35,217 nt of DNA. Origin: Methylobacterium jeotgali. GTDB lineage: Bacteria > Pseudomonadota > Alphaproteobacteria > Rhizobiales > Beijerinckiaceae. Below, one piece after another: positions 24,607 to 33,851 of the stretch (its first letter is position 1; every line of letters begins with the position of its first letter). The notes beneath the pieces are model-generated. The model did no database searches, was not told the origin of the DNA, and saw only the letters and a program-made list of their open reading frames with translations. Where the stretch lies: NCBI RefSeq assembly GCF_022179345.1, contig NZ_BPQR01000028.1, positions 1 through 35,217 of the forward strand, given 5' to 3'. The translations under genes and the position numbers were made by a program.

Positions 24607-24849
24607 ATGAAGCCGATCCTCGCCAGCGCCATCCTCGCCGTGACGGTCCTTGGGGCCGCCCCCGCCTCCGCCCAGTCCATCGGCATCGGGCCGGACGGCC
24701 CCCGCATCGACCTGCGCTCGCGGGCGCAGCGGGAGCGGGACTACGACCGCGCCATGATGCGCCGCGACCGCGACTACGACCGCGGCCTGTACCGCAGCCA
24801 GCGCTACGACGACGACCGCCGCGGATATCGTCGCGACTACGGCTACTGA
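24607..24849 (+). CDS. Small secreted Arg/Asp/Tyr-rich protein
   Basis: 80 aa. Signal peptide to about residue 22 (ILAVTVLGAAPASAQ). The mature part is a charged low-complexity region of repeated RDRDYDRG-like units ending in RDYGY. The ribosome-binding site GGGAGA is just upstream. A consensus EcfG promoter precedes it, so it is probably induced in general stress and stationary phase. A 12-bp terminator hairpin follows. Function unknown. Confidence 0.7.
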   Translation: MKPILASAILAVTVLGAAPASAQSIGIGPDGPRIDLRSRAQRERDYDRAMMRRDRDYDRGLYRSQRYDDDRRGYRRDYGY

Positions 24850-24867
24850 GATCCGGCCACTTGCCGA

Positions 24868-24897
24868 GAGAGGCGCCCCGCGAGGGGCGCCTCTCTT
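24868..24897 (+). terminator. Terminator hairpin after the secreted protein
   Basis: A perfect 12-bp stem, GAGGCGCCCC core with GA/TC ends (24868-24879 with 24884-24895), loop GCGA, followed by only a short TT. Very stable; the T tract is weak. Confidence 0.6.
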
Positions 24898-25039
24898 GCA
24901 TTGCACAATCAAATACCCGTGATTCCGGGGGATGCCGAGGAGAATCCGGCCCCGGAACGGCGCGATGCGAAAATGCCGCTTGTGTAATTTCAGACGCGAC
25001 GCTACGTGAAACACGCAATTTCTTCGGGAGAATCTGGCA

Positions 25040-25453
25040 ATGAGCCTTCGTGTTTCCAGCAGCTTCGCCGCCCTCGTTCTCGCTGCCACCGCCCTCGGCA
25101 CCGTCCCCGTCCTCGCCAAGCCGATGAGCGGCGCCGCCGCGATCAAGGCGATCGACACGGACAACGACGGCACCATCGACCTCAAGGAGGTCCAGGCCGT
25201 GGCCGCCCAGACCTTCGCCCGCCTCGAGAAGGACGCCGACGGCACCCTCGACGCCAAGGAGCTGAAGGGCCGCCTCAGCAAGGCCGGCCTCAAGGACGCC
25301 GATCCGGACAACGACGGCACCGTCGACCAGAAGGAATACCTCGCCGCCGTCGAGGCGCGCTTCAAGGCCGCCGACCCGGATGGCGACGGCACCCTCGACG
25401 CCAAGGAGCTGAAGAGCCCGGCCGGCAAGGCGCTCCTCGCCCTGATCAAGTAA
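25040..25453 (+). CDS. lanM: Lanmodulin-like periplasmic EF-hand protein
   Basis: A 137-aa exported protein: signal peptide about 1-26, then four EF-hand loops at 39-50, 63-74, 88-99 and 112-123. Neighbouring loops are only 12-13 residues apart, the hallmark of lanmodulin, the lanthanide-binding protein of methylotrophs; calmodulin has longer spacers. Segments such as DGTIDLKE, DGTLDAKELKGR and KEYLAAVEA match lanmodulin from memory. Asp at loop position 9 is kept in all four. The usual Pro at position 2 occurs only in loops 3 and 4 (DPD); loop 1 has Thr, and loop 2 begins Glu-Lys. It may be a paralogue with changed metal preference. GGGAGA precedes the start; a terminator follows. Confidence 0.85.
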   Translation: MSLRVSSSFAALVLAATALGTVPVLAKPMSGAAAIKAIDTDNDGTIDLKEVQAVAAQTFARLEKDADGTLDAKELKGRLSKAGLKDADPDNDGTVDQKEYLAAVEARFKAADPDGDGTLDAKELKSPAGKALLALIK

Positions 25454-25486
25454 GCCTCGGCCCTCAGGGTCGAACGGGAATGCAGG

Positions 25487-25513
25487 AGGCCGCCCCCGAC
25501 GGGGCGGCCTTTC
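25487..25513 (+). terminator. Terminator of the lanmodulin-like gene
   Basis: Perfect 10-bp stem AGGCCGCCCC/GGGGCGGCCT with loop CGAC, followed by TT on the + strand. It sits between converging genes and may also limit read-through from tamB. Confidence 0.75.
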
Positions 25514-25523
25514 TCGTCGCCGG

Positions 25524-28500
25524 CTAGTACTCCCACTCGGCCCCGACGCCGACGGCGGTGCGACCGTCGCTGCCGGCCTCGCCCTGGATCTTGACCCGGC
25601 GGGTGACGTCAAAATCGACGGTGGCGGCCGTGTCGGCGGGCTTGGCCCCGGCCTTCACGCCGACACTGAGCCGGTCGCTTAGGTAGCGCGAGGCGCCGAT
25701 CGCGGGGCCACCGCTGGTGCCCGTCGAGACGTCGAGGCTGTCGAGGCCGAGCCCCTTGCGGGCCTGCTCGAAGACGTCGGCGCCCCCCCCGCCCGAGAAC
25801 TCCGCCACCCCTTGCGCGAGCTGAAGCGCCTGGAAGGGCGAGAGGCTGCCCGAGGCCTTCTTGAACAGCAGGCGCGAGAGCACCTCGTCCTGGGGGAGCG
25901 CCGGCTCGGAGGTGAGGGCGAAGACCGGCGCGCTCGCAGGCCCCGTCACGGCGACGCGGGCGGTGATGTCGGCGGCCCGGGTCTCGGCGGCGAAGTCGAG
26001 ATCGGGCCGGGTCAGCTCGCCGCCGAAGGTCAGGCGCCCACCGCTGAAGTCGAGGCGTTGGCCGACGACGCTGAGGCGCCCGCGGCGCATCTCGAAGGCG
26101 CCGACCGCGGCCGGGTCCCGCGAGGAGCCGGTGAGCCGGAGCGCGCCGCCGAGCTCGGCGTCGATGCCGCGGCCGCGCACGAAGACCCGGTTCGGCGCCT
26201 CCACCGTCAGGTCGAGCCTCGCGTCGAAGGGCGCCGACGCCTTGCCGCGACGCCCGGCAGGGGCCTTCTTCGCTTGCGACGCGAGGCGGCCGCGCAACTC
26301 CGGGGGCGTGTTGACCCGGCGGATGCCGGGCAGGGGCTGCACCGTGGCGGGCAGGCGGTCCGGCACGGCGACGTCGATCGAGACGACATCGACGCGGCCG
26401 CCGATCCGCGGGGTGCGGGCGAGCGGCCCGTCGAGGGCGAGGTTGAGGCTCGCCACCGCCGTCATCAGCGGGCTCGAGACCAGCTCGGCCCGCTCGGCCG
26501 TGAGCTTCAGGGAGCCTGGGAACCCCGACTCCGGCGCGAGCGCCACGCGGCCCTCTGCGCGGAGCGCGCCGCCGTTGCGGGTCTGCGCGGTCAATCGCTC
26601 CAGCACCAGGGTGTCGCCCCGGCCGGTGGCGCGGCCCTCGATGCCGGTGAGGCGGATGCCCTGGAGCGGATCGGTGAAGCTGCCGCCGGCGAGCGTCGCG
26701 GCACCCTCGACGCGGGGGGCGCCGAGCGTTCCCCCGACGCTCGCGTCGAAGGCGACCCGGCCGGCGAGTCGCTGGCCGCCCGCCGCCAGCAGGGTATTCG
26801 CGAGCGCCACGTCGAGCCGGCCGCTGCCCTTCAGGGCGAGAGCGCCGTCGCCGGCGAGCGGCAGGGAGCCTGAGACCGTCGCCTCCAGCCCGCGCCCGGC
26901 GCTCGCCCGTCCGTCGAGGGTCAGGCGTCCGTCGCCGAGGTTCCCGGAGGCGCGGGCCTCGATGGGAGGCAGGCCGGCCTGGCGGGTCTCGGCGCTGGCG
27001 ACGCGGGTGAGCGCGATCTCGTAATGTCCTTCCGGCCGGGTCGCGGGGCCGGCGACCTGCGCCCGCCCGTCGAGGGTGCCGGTGAGGCCGAGGCCGGGCG
27101 CGACGATCCGCGAGATCGAGAGGGGGAGGGCGCGGGCGGCGAATGCGAGGTCGAGGGTCTCGCCGACCCGGCCGGAGAGGTCGAGACGCCCGGCACCGGC
27201 GGCGATCGAGAGCCCCTCGATCGCGACGCTCCCCTCCGAGAGGGCGAAGCTCGCCGGCCCCGCGAGCGAGAGCCGGTCGCCGCCGCGGGCGGCGGTGAGG
27301 CGCGAGACCAGGACGCGGGCGGGCTTTCCCGCCGAGAGGCGGGCGGCCCCGTCGAGGTCGAAGCCGCGGGCCTTGGCGCGGAGCGTCACGTCGCTCGCCT
27401 CCGCCCCGCCGATGGCGGCGAGCCGGATCGTGTCGAGGCTCTCGCCCCCGGCGACGAGCCGGTCGGCGTCGAGCCGCCCGTCGAGGAGGGGCAGGCCGCG
27501 GAGGTCGCGCAGGCGCAAATCCGCGTCGAGGCGGCCGAGGCCGATTCCGGCGCCCTGGAGGCCCGATCCGGTCGCGCGCACCGCCGCGTCCTGGCGCCCC
27601 CCGGCCCGGTCGAGGGCGATGTCGGCATCGAGGCGGCCGGCGAGGCGGGTCAATGCGAGGCCCGAGAGGTCGTCGAGATCGGCGGCGGAGAGGCGCAGGC
27701 GGCCCTCGCCGAGACGGCTGTCGGGCGCGAGCCGACCCTGCCCTTCGAGGCGCACGGAGCCGACCGCGGCGGCGAGCCGGTCGAGGACGACGTCGCCCCC
27801 GTCCGGCCTGCGCATGCGGAGATCCCCCGTCAGAGGCTTGCCACCGAGGCTGCCCGAGAGCGAGGCGGTGCCGTCCAGCGCACCGGTGAGGTCGCGGAAG
27901 GCCGCCTCCAGGCGCGCCTCCCGCAGCGGCCTTCCGAGGGCCGTCGCCTGCGGCGCCGAGAGGGCGAGCGACAGGTCCGGCCGCTCCAGACTGCCGCCGA
28001 GCCGCGCGTCGAGGGACGCGGCGCCGGAGAGGCGCGGATCGAGGGCCGCGAGGTCGGCGATCTCGGCGCCGAGCCGCGCGTCCGCGGCGCGGGCGGTGGC
28101 GGCGCCGTCGATGCGGGCCTTGAGCTGCCGTCCGTCGAGATGCAGCCCCTCGAAGCCGTAGCCGTCATAGACCTGCGAGACGCGGCCGGTGAGCCGAGGT
28201 CGCTCGCCGAGCAGCCGGTCGGCGGCGGGCTGGTCGAGGGAGAGGCGCTCGGCAACGACGTCGAGGGCGGCCCCGAGGCTGCGCCGGGCCGGGTCGCCGG
28301 AAAGGTCGGCGGTGGCGGAGAGCCGGCCGCCAAGAGCGCGGCCAGCGATCCCCGAGAAGGCGGAGAGGTTCGGCGCCTCCGCCTCGACGCGGCCGGTGAG
28401 GAGGTTCTGGCCGAGCTTTCCGCGATAGCTCAGGCGGGCGGTCTCGGCGTCGAGCCGCAGGGTCTCGACGTCGAGGATGCCGTCCGGGCCGCCGGACGCC

Positions 28501-29822
28501 CGCAGGCGCAGCGCGCCGCTGCCGCCGAGCGCCGCGGCGAGCGCCCGGTCGGCGAGATGCAGGCCGTCGAGGCGGGCATCGGTCCGGATCGCGAAGCGGT
28601 CCTTCTCCGCCGGCTCGACGGCGAGGCTCGCCTCGATCCGGTCGAGCCCGCCGCCCCGGCCGCGCAGGCCCGCGGCGTTCAGGCTCCCGGCGACGCGGGG
28701 GCGGGCGAGGGGGCCCTTGAGGCTGCCGTCGAAGACGAGCCGCTCGATCTCGGCCTCGCCCGCGCGGGTGCGGCCGCCCTCGGTCGGCAGGGCGCGGGCG
28801 GAGAGCGTCACGTCGGCGACCCGGTCGGCACCGATGCGCCCGCGCATCTCGAGCCGGGCGGTGCGGGAGGCGATCTCCAGGCGCTCGAAGCTCAAGGCGC
28901 CGCTGTCGGCAAAGCCGACCGAGCCGTCGAGCTGGGTGGTGCCGGCGAAGACCGCCGCGGCGGGGCCGGGGAGCAGGCCCTCGATGCGGGCGGCGAGGTC
29001 GAGGGAAAGGCGCCGCTCGGCCCCGACGCGGGTGATGCGGGCGCCGCCCTTCGCGCCGACGCTCTCGCCGGCATCGAGGTTCAGCTTGGCGGTCCAGGCG
29101 TCGAGGGTGCCGCGCCCGTCGAGGTCGAGATCGATCGGCGGCGTGCCCGGCACGTCGAGCCCCTTCGAGAGCAGGCCCCCGGCCGGCTCCTTCAGGCTCG
29201 CCTTCAGCTCCAGGCGCTCACCTTTCGGGACGAACAGGAGGCGGGCAGCGAAGGCGCCGGCCGCGTCCAGCCGGTCGACGGAGAGGTCGAGGTCGAGCCC
29301 CTCGGCGGGCGCGCCGAGGCGGACCTTGCCCCTGGCCGAGAGCCGGGCCGTCTGGCCGGCGACGGGCTCGCCCAGCGCCAGCTCGGCCAGGGTGAAGCCC
29401 TTCACCTCGACCTTCACCGGCAGGTCCGGCAGCAGCTTTCCGTCGGGCTCCGCGGTGGGCGCTGCTTGGGAGGGCATGGGGCGGCGCAGCACCTCGATGC
29501 GGCCGACCTCCAGGCTGTCGACCTCGAGCCGGCCCGAGAGCAGGGCGAGGCGCCGCCAGACGATGCGCGCCCGGTCGAGCTTCAGCCAGGGCCCGGCGGA
29601 ATCGCTGATCGCCACGTCGCGGATCGTCGCGTCCGAGGAGAGCGCCCCGTCGACGGCGCCGATGGCGACCCGCGAGCTCGGCGTCGAGAGCGCCTTCGAG
29701 AGGAGGCCGCCGAGCACGGTCTTCTCGCCCTCGTCCGCCGCGCGGATCGGGGCGGCGGGGCCGAGCGCAAGCAGGGGAGCAGTGAGCAGGGCGAAGGCGG
29801 CGAGGCGAGAGCGGGCGCGCAT
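25524..29822 (-). CDS. tamB: Translocation and assembly module inner-membrane protein TamB
   Basis: 1432 aa from the ATG at 29822, which overlaps the tamA stop (TGATG on the minus strand). N-terminal signal/anchor (LAAFALLTAPLLALGPAAPIRA), then about 1000 residues of repeated beta-strand units (LxLxGxGRL, DGRL-type), the long hydrophobic groove that spans the periplasm. The C-terminal TamB domain (DUF490, about 1090-1432) has VFVRGRGIDAELGG, LSVVGQRLDFSGGRLTFGG, LPQDEVLSRLLF, and ends in a Tyr as is typical. With TamA it moves outer-membrane proteins or phospholipids between membranes. Intact and longer than the E. coli protein, as is usual in Alphaproteobacteria. Confidence 0.95.
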   Translation of the reverse strand: MRARSRLAAFALLTAPLLALGPAAPIRAADEGEKTVLGGLLSKALSTPSSRVAIGAVDGALSSDATIRDVAISDSAGPWLKLDRARIVWRRLALLSGRLEVDSLEVGRIEVLRRPMPSQAAPTAEPDGKLLPDLPVKVEVKGFTLAELALGEPVAGQTARLSARGKVRLGAPAEGLDLDLSVDRLDAAGAFAARLLFVPKGERLELKASLKEPAGGLLSKGLDVPGTPPIDLDLDGRGTLDAWTAKLNLDAGESVGAKGGARITRVGAERRLSLDLAARIEGLLPGPAAAVFAGTTQLDGSVGFADSGALSFERLEIASRTARLEMRGRIGADRVADVTLSARALPTEGGRTRAGEAEIERLVFDGSLKGPLARPRVAGSLNAAGLRGRGGGLDRIEASLAVEPAEKDRFAIRTDARLDGLHLADRALAAALGGSGALRLRASGGPDGILDVETLRLDAETARLSYRGKLGQNLLTGRVEAEAPNLSAFSGIAGRALGGRLSATADLSGDPARRSLGAALDVVAERLSLDQPAADRLLGERPRLTGRVSQVYDGYGFEGLHLDGRQLKARIDGAATARAADARLGAEIADLAALDPRLSGAASLDARLGGSLERPDLSLALSAPQATALGRPLREARLEAAFRDLTGALDGTASLSGSLGGKPLTGDLRMRRPDGGDVVLDRLAAAVGSVRLEGQGRLAPDSRLGEGRLRLSAADLDDLSGLALTRLAGRLDADIALDRAGGRQDAAVRATGSGLQGAGIGLGRLDADLRLRDLRGLPLLDGRLDADRLVAGGESLDTIRLAAIGGAEASDVTLRAKARGFDLDGAARLSAGKPARVLVSRLTAARGGDRLSLAGPASFALSEGSVAIEGLSIAAGAGRLDLSGRVGETLDLAFAARALPLSISRIVAPGLGLTGTLDGRAQVAGPATRPEGHYEIALTRVASAETRQAGLPPIEARASGNLGDGRLTLDGRASAGRGLEATVSGSLPLAGDGALALKGSGRLDVALANTLLAAGGQRLAGRVAFDASVGGTLGAPRVEGAATLAGGSFTDPLQGIRLTGIEGRATGRGDTLVLERLTAQTRNGGALRAEGRVALAPESGFPGSLKLTAERAELVSSPLMTAVASLNLALDGPLARTPRIGGRVDVVSIDVAVPDRLPATVQPLPGIRRVNTPPELRGRLASQAKKAPAGRRGKASAPFDARLDLTVEAPNRVFVRGRGIDAELGGALRLTGSSRDPAAVGAFEMRRGRLSVVGQRLDFSGGRLTFGGELTRPDLDFAAETRAADITARVAVTGPASAPVFALTSEPALPQDEVLSRLLFKKASGSLSPFQALQLAQGVAEFSGGGGADVFEQARKGLGLDSLDVSTGTSGGPAIGASRYLSDRLSVGVKAGAKPADTAATVDFDVTRRVKIQGEAGSDGRTAVGVGAEWEY

Positions 29823-31810
29823 CAGAACGCCTGGCCCAGGCTGATGTAGAGGGCCACCGGCCGCTCCCGGTTGCCCTTGATACGGTCGAGGGGGAAGGCA
29901 AGGTCGACGCGGATCGGGCCGATGGCGGTGTAGTAGCGCAGCCCCAGGCCCACCGCGGTCCGGATGCGCTCGTCGAAGTCCGGCAGGCTCCCGGCGAAGG
30001 CGGTGCCGGCGTCGAAGAAGGGCACGAGGCCGATCGTGTCGGTGATCTTCACCCGCGCCTCCAGCGAGGCCTCCAGCAGGGAGCGGCCGCCGACCGGCAG
30101 GTTGAAGGGGCCGCGGGGGCCGAGCGTGCGGTAGGGGAAGCCGCGCACCGAGCCGCCGCCTCCGGCGAAGAAGCGGATGTTGGCAGGGATCTCGTCGAGG
30201 CGGGCGCCGGAGATCGAGCCGAAGCCGAGGCGCCCGGCGATGACGTATCGGGCCTCCTCGTCGAAGGCGTAGTAGGCCGAGCCCTGCGCGCGGGCGACGA
30301 AGATCGAGGGGTCCGAGCCGAGGAAACCCGCGTAGGGCGTCGCCGAGGCGGTGATGCGCACGCCCTCGGTCGGATCGAGCAGGCTGTCGGTCGAGTCGTA
30401 GGAGACCGAGAGCGGCACGCCGACGAGGCGGTAGTCGATCCGGCCCAGCGCGTCCTGCGAGCGTCCGCCCTGCCCCTCGACGCCGGCCTGCGCGAAGAAG
30501 CTGTCCGAGAAGCGGTGGCGGATGCCGACCGTGCCGCCGGCGGAATCGACCACGTAGGATTGCTGCGCCTCGCGCCCCGCGAAGACGTTCGCCACGAGGT
30601 CGTTGCGGGTGCCCCAGAGCGCCGGCTTCACGAAGGTCGCGGAGAGGCGCCCACCGAACCCGTCGGACTTGATGCCCGCGAGCTTCCGCTGCGTCGCGTA
30701 GAGGTCGTTGCCGAGATAGGAGAGGTCGGCGTCGACCCGGAGCGTCTCGCCGCCGCCGAACAGGTTGCGGTTGGCGTAGTACGCCCGGATGCCCGGCCCG
30801 TCGACGGTGGAGTAGCGGGCGGCGACGCCGATCAGGTTGCGCTCCCGCTCCGTCACCTCGACGAAGATCGGCAGGTTGCCCTGCGCGTCGAGCGCCTCGC
30901 CCTCGCGGACGCGGATCGAGCCGAGCCCCTCGACCTTGGTCAGCGCCCGGCGCATGTCGGCGATGGCCTTCGGCGCGTAGGGATCGCCGGGCTCCGCGTA
31001 GACGAAGGAGCGCACCACCGCCGGGTCGAGGCCGCCGGTGCCCCGGACGGCGATCTCGCCGATCCCGGCCTTCGGCCCCGGATCGAGGGTGAAGGTCACG
31101 TCCATGACGCGGGCGGCGTCGTCGACCACGGGGTCGCGGGTGACGACCTTGGCGAAGGGATGGCCCTGCGCCCGCAGGCGGTCGACGATCGCCGCCTCCT
31201 TCGCCAGCACCGTCGCGGAGCGGGCAGGCGCCTCGCCGTCGAGCCGCGTGAGGCGAGGGGGCAGGAGCGTCTCGGGGAAGGGACGCCCAGCCTTGTCCAC
31301 CACCCGGATCGTGCGCAGGCGGTAGAGGGGTCCGGGATCGACGGCGATCTTCACCGGCACCAGGGCGCGGCCGCGGGCGGCCTCGGCGGCGCGGGCGGCC
31401 GCCGCGACCGTGCCCTCCGAGACCGTGACGCCCTCGACCCTGACCGCGATCTGGCCGGCGTAGTAGCCGCTGCCGGCGAGCGCCTCCGGCAGCCGGCGCA
31501 GGTCGGCCGCGGCCCGGCGCACCAGCCCCTCGCCGTCCGGCGGCGCCTCCTTGCGCAGGCGGTAGAGGCTCGAGACGTCCTCCAGGGTCTTCAGGAGATC
31601 GGCGTCCTCGCTGCCCTGGATGCGCAGGGTGTAGGGCAGGGCGCCCGCATTCGGCTCCGGAGCGGCCTCCTCCGCGCCGAACAGCCCGAACAGGTCGAAG
31701 GCCGCCGCCGGCCCCGCAGACGCGAGACAGGCCAGGCCCGTCGCGCAGCCGAGCGCCACGATCCCGACGCGCGCGGCCGCGCGTTCCCTGAACGTCCCCG
31801 AGCCCCCCAC
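29822..31810 (-). CDS. tamA: Outer-membrane assembly protein TamA (Omp85 family)
   Basis: A 662-aa protein. The ORF opens with a GTG at 31810 without a clear ribosome-binding site; a GTG about 18 codons later is also possible. Signal peptide to about residue 37, POTRA domains about 60-330 (repeated RVVDKAGRPFPETLL, IGEIAVRGTGGLDPAVVRSF patterns), then a 16-strand Omp85 barrel (about 340-662). The barrel includes the L6 motif SVRGF near residue 555 (FFAGGGGSVRGFPYRTLG) and a C-terminal beta-signal ending in QAF. It sits in the outer membrane and pairs with TamB, whose start codon overlaps its stop. Confidence 0.95.
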   Translation of the reverse strand: MGGSGTFRERAAARVGIVALGCATGLACLASAGPAAAFDLFGLFGAEEAAPEPNAGALPYTLRIQGSEDADLLKTLEDVSSLYRLRKEAPPDGEGLVRRAAADLRRLPEALAGSGYYAGQIAVRVEGVTVSEGTVAAAARAAEAARGRALVPVKIAVDPGPLYRLRTIRVVDKAGRPFPETLLPPRLTRLDGEAPARSATVLAKEAAIVDRLRAQGHPFAKVVTRDPVVDDAARVMDVTFTLDPGPKAGIGEIAVRGTGGLDPAVVRSFVYAEPGDPYAPKAIADMRRALTKVEGLGSIRVREGEALDAQGNLPIFVEVTERERNLIGVAARYSTVDGPGIRAYYANRNLFGGGETLRVDADLSYLGNDLYATQRKLAGIKSDGFGGRLSATFVKPALWGTRNDLVANVFAGREAQQSYVVDSAGGTVGIRHRFSDSFFAQAGVEGQGGRSQDALGRIDYRLVGVPLSVSYDSTDSLLDPTEGVRITASATPYAGFLGSDPSIFVARAQGSAYYAFDEEARYVIAGRLGFGSISGARLDEIPANIRFFAGGGGSVRGFPYRTLGPRGPFNLPVGGRSLLEASLEARVKITDTIGLVPFFDAGTAFAGSLPDFDERIRTAVGLGLRYYTAIGPIRVDLAFPLDRIKGNRERPVALYISLGQAF

Positions 31811-32424
31811 GCGGACCGTTCAGTCCGGGCTGCGAGGCGCGCGCCGGTCCGAGCGGGACGACGGCGAAGACAAGGGAGCGAGCCGCAAGTCCGGCGCACG
31901 GGTCATGATCGAGATCCTCTCGATGCGCCTCCACCCCGGCCCTCGGGGAGGCCCGTGCGGCCGTGCGCGGCTGTCCGGTACGCTCAAGGCTAGACGCATG
32001 GGAGGGCAGGGGCAACCCTGGCCGGACCGTCACCGTCCTGCCACGACCGCCCCGAAACGGCCTTCGAAGCCGGGGACATCGACGAAAACCCTTGTCATTG
32101 CAGTGCGGAAGGATTAGGTGAGCCCCGTCGCACGAGGGCGCCTGCGGGTCTCTCGCGCATCGGATGGTCGGACGACACGGGATCGCGCTCCATATGGGAG
32201 CTGTGCCCGGGCCCGGTCCTCTTTCGCCGGCACGACACGGCTCTGCGAGCCCCGGATGAGTTTGGGAGACGACGACCGTTTCTTGAGCGCCCTCGCCGTT
32301 CCTGCGAAAGCACGCATCAGACGCCCTCGGACCCTCCCGCGGCGCCCGAGATATCGCGCCGGTCGTTCCTGACGGTCGGCAGGCCCCTACAACCTCATGA
32401 CGGACACGCCTCGAGAAAGGTCAG
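31811..32424. other. Intergenic region between tamA and the DUF6481 gene
   Basis: A 614-base gap between divergent genes, expected to hold both promoters. Short reading frames here have no ribosome-binding site, poor codon bias and no family resemblance. I see no RNA gene, repeat or convincing promoter box. Confidence 0.5.
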
Positions 32425-32799
32425 ATGAGCGCATTCGACTATCGTAATTTCAACGACCGCCGCCAGAACTCCGCCGACGCGAAGGCCGCGCTTCTGGCCA
32501 AGTTCAAGGCCCGCCCCACCCTCGACGACCCGGAGATGATCGCCAAGGCCAAGGCGCGTCAGGAGGTCGCCCGCGCGCGCGACGAGCGCACCCGCGAGCG
32601 CGAGGCCGCCCGCATCGCCGCCGAGAAGAAGGCCGCCGAGGAGAAGCGCGCCCGCGAGGAGGCCGAGCTCGCCGCCCAGATCGCCCGCGAGGAGGCCGAG
32701 GCCGCCGCGGCTCTCGAGCGCAAGAACGCCGAGCTCACCGCCAAGAAGGCCGCCCGCGACGCCCGCTACGCCGCGCGCAAGGCCAAGGCGCGCCGCTAA
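32425..32799 (+). CDS. DUF6481 coiled-coil protein
   Basis: 124 aa, almost entirely one highly charged Ala/Glu/Lys/Arg helix after a short head (FDYRNFNDRRQNSADAKAALLAKFKARP). GAGAAAGG lies upstream. The head and the coiled coil match the small DUF6481 family found in Alphaproteobacteria. Function unknown; the basic C-terminus (ARYAARKAKARR) could bind nucleic acid. A strong terminator follows 86 bases downstream. Confidence 0.8.
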   Translation: MSAFDYRNFNDRRQNSADAKAALLAKFKARPTLDDPEMIAKAKARQEVARARDERTREREAARIAAEKKAAEEKRAREEAELAAQIAREEAEAAAALERKNAELTAKKAARDARYAARKAKARR

Positions 32800-32884
32800 C
32801 CGGGCCGCCCGCCGGGATGGGCAGGGCGGTGTCGGCGGACGAAGATCCGCCTACCGGCTCTCGGTATTCTCATCGTCGATACGA

Positions 32885-32916
32885 GGCCGGTGCCCGAGTG
32901 GGGCGCCGGCCTTTTT
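32885..32916 (+). terminator. Terminator after the DUF6481 gene
   Basis: 11-bp stem GGCCGGTGCCC/GGGCGCCGGCC (one G-T pair) with loop GAGTG, followed directly by TTTTT. Confidence 0.85.
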
Positions 32917-33059
32917 CTTTGACGCCATGGCAAGCCGGCGAGCGGGCTGCACTCAGGCCCTTGCAAACCGGCTTGCTCGCCTGCGAGAGGGAGCAGGAGC
33001 CGCTTGAAACGAGCGGGATGGCCCCGCCCTCTCGCGACCTGCGCGGCTCGGACAGGCCC

Positions 33060-33851
33060 ATGCCCCGCTTCGCCGCCAACCTCTCCCTGCTCTTCACCGA
33101 GCACCCGTTCCTCGACCGCTTCGCCGCGGCCTCCCGCGCCGGCTTCGAGGCGGTGGAGATGCTGTTTCCCTACGCGCATCCGCCGGAGGCCGTCGCCGGA
33201 GCGCTTCGGGATGCGGGGCTCGCGCTCGCGCTCTTCAACATGCCGCCCGGCGACTTCGAGGCCGGCGAGCGCGGCCTCGCCGCCCTGCCGCAGCGCTTCG
33301 GGGAGCTGGCCGCGGGCGTCGAGACGGCACTGGCCTACGCGCAGGCCACGGGATGCCGGGCCATCCACATGATGGCCGGCCTGGCGGGCCGAAGCGACGC
33401 GACGGCGGCGTCCGCCTACCGCCGCAGCCTCCGCCATGCCTGCGAACGCCTCGACGCCCATGGGATCACGCTGACCGTGGAGCCGATCAACCGGCGCTCG
33501 ATGCCGGGCTACTTCCTCGACGATCTCGACGCGGCAGCGAACCTCGTCGCGGAGCTGCGCGGGGAGGGGCATGGCAACCTCGCCCTGCAGTTCGATCTCT
33601 TCCACGCCCAGATCCTGCACGGCGACCTGTCGGCGCGCCTCGAGCGCGACCTGCCCCTGATCGGCCACGTCCAGGTCGCCGCCGTGCCCGACCGCCACGA
33701 GCCGGGCACCGGCGAGCTCGACGAGCGTCACCTCTTCGCCCTCCTCGACCGCCTCGGCTACGGCGGCTTCGTCGGCTGCGAGTACCATCCGCGCGCGGGC
33801 ACCGAGGCCGGGCTGTCCTGGTTCGAGCCGTATCGCCGCCGGCCGGCGTGA
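33060..33851 (+). CDS. hyi: Hydroxypyruvate isomerase family protein
   Basis: 263 aa from the ATG at 33060; upstream extensions of the frame cross the terminator and are not real. It is a TIM barrel of the AP-endonuclease 2/xylose-isomerase-like superfamily, close to Hyi and OtnI. Landmarks are MPRFAANLSLLFTEHPFLDRF at the start, TVEPINRRSMPGYFL, LQFDLFHAQILHGDL, and HVQVAAVPDRHEPGTGEL, with the acidic and His residues that bind the metal. It would interconvert hydroxypyruvate and tartronate semialdehyde, or 2-oxo-tetronates in the OtnI case. No glyoxylate genes are adjacent, so the exact substrate is open. Confidence 0.88.
   Translation: MPRFAANLSLLFTEHPFLDRFAAASRAGFEAVEMLFPYAHPPEAVAGALRDAGLALALFNMPPGDFEAGERGLAALPQRFGELAAGVETALAYAQATGCRAIHMMAGLAGRSDATAASAYRRSLRHACERLDAHGITLTVEPINRRSMPGYFLDDLDAAANLVAELRGEGHGNLALQFDLFHAQILHGDLSARLERDLPLIGHVQVAAVPDRHEPGTGELDERHLFALLDRLGYGGFVGCEYHPRAGTEAGLSWFEPYRRRPA

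Noticed and set aside
27024..29849. 941-codon plus-strand frame (and similar ones at 25812, 25861, 28477, 30515)
   Set aside because: Antisense shadow of tamB/tamA with low-complexity Arg/Ala/Gly/Glu composition and no family motif.
25524..32033. Single 2169-codon minus-strand frame covering tamB and part of tamA region
   Set aside because: Only the part from 29822 has TamB features; the rest runs out of frame through tamA and is open because of GC-rich codon bias.
32118..32372. 84-codon plus-strand frame between tamA and the DUF6481 gene
   Set aside because: No ribosome-binding site, Arg-rich composition and no family resemblance.
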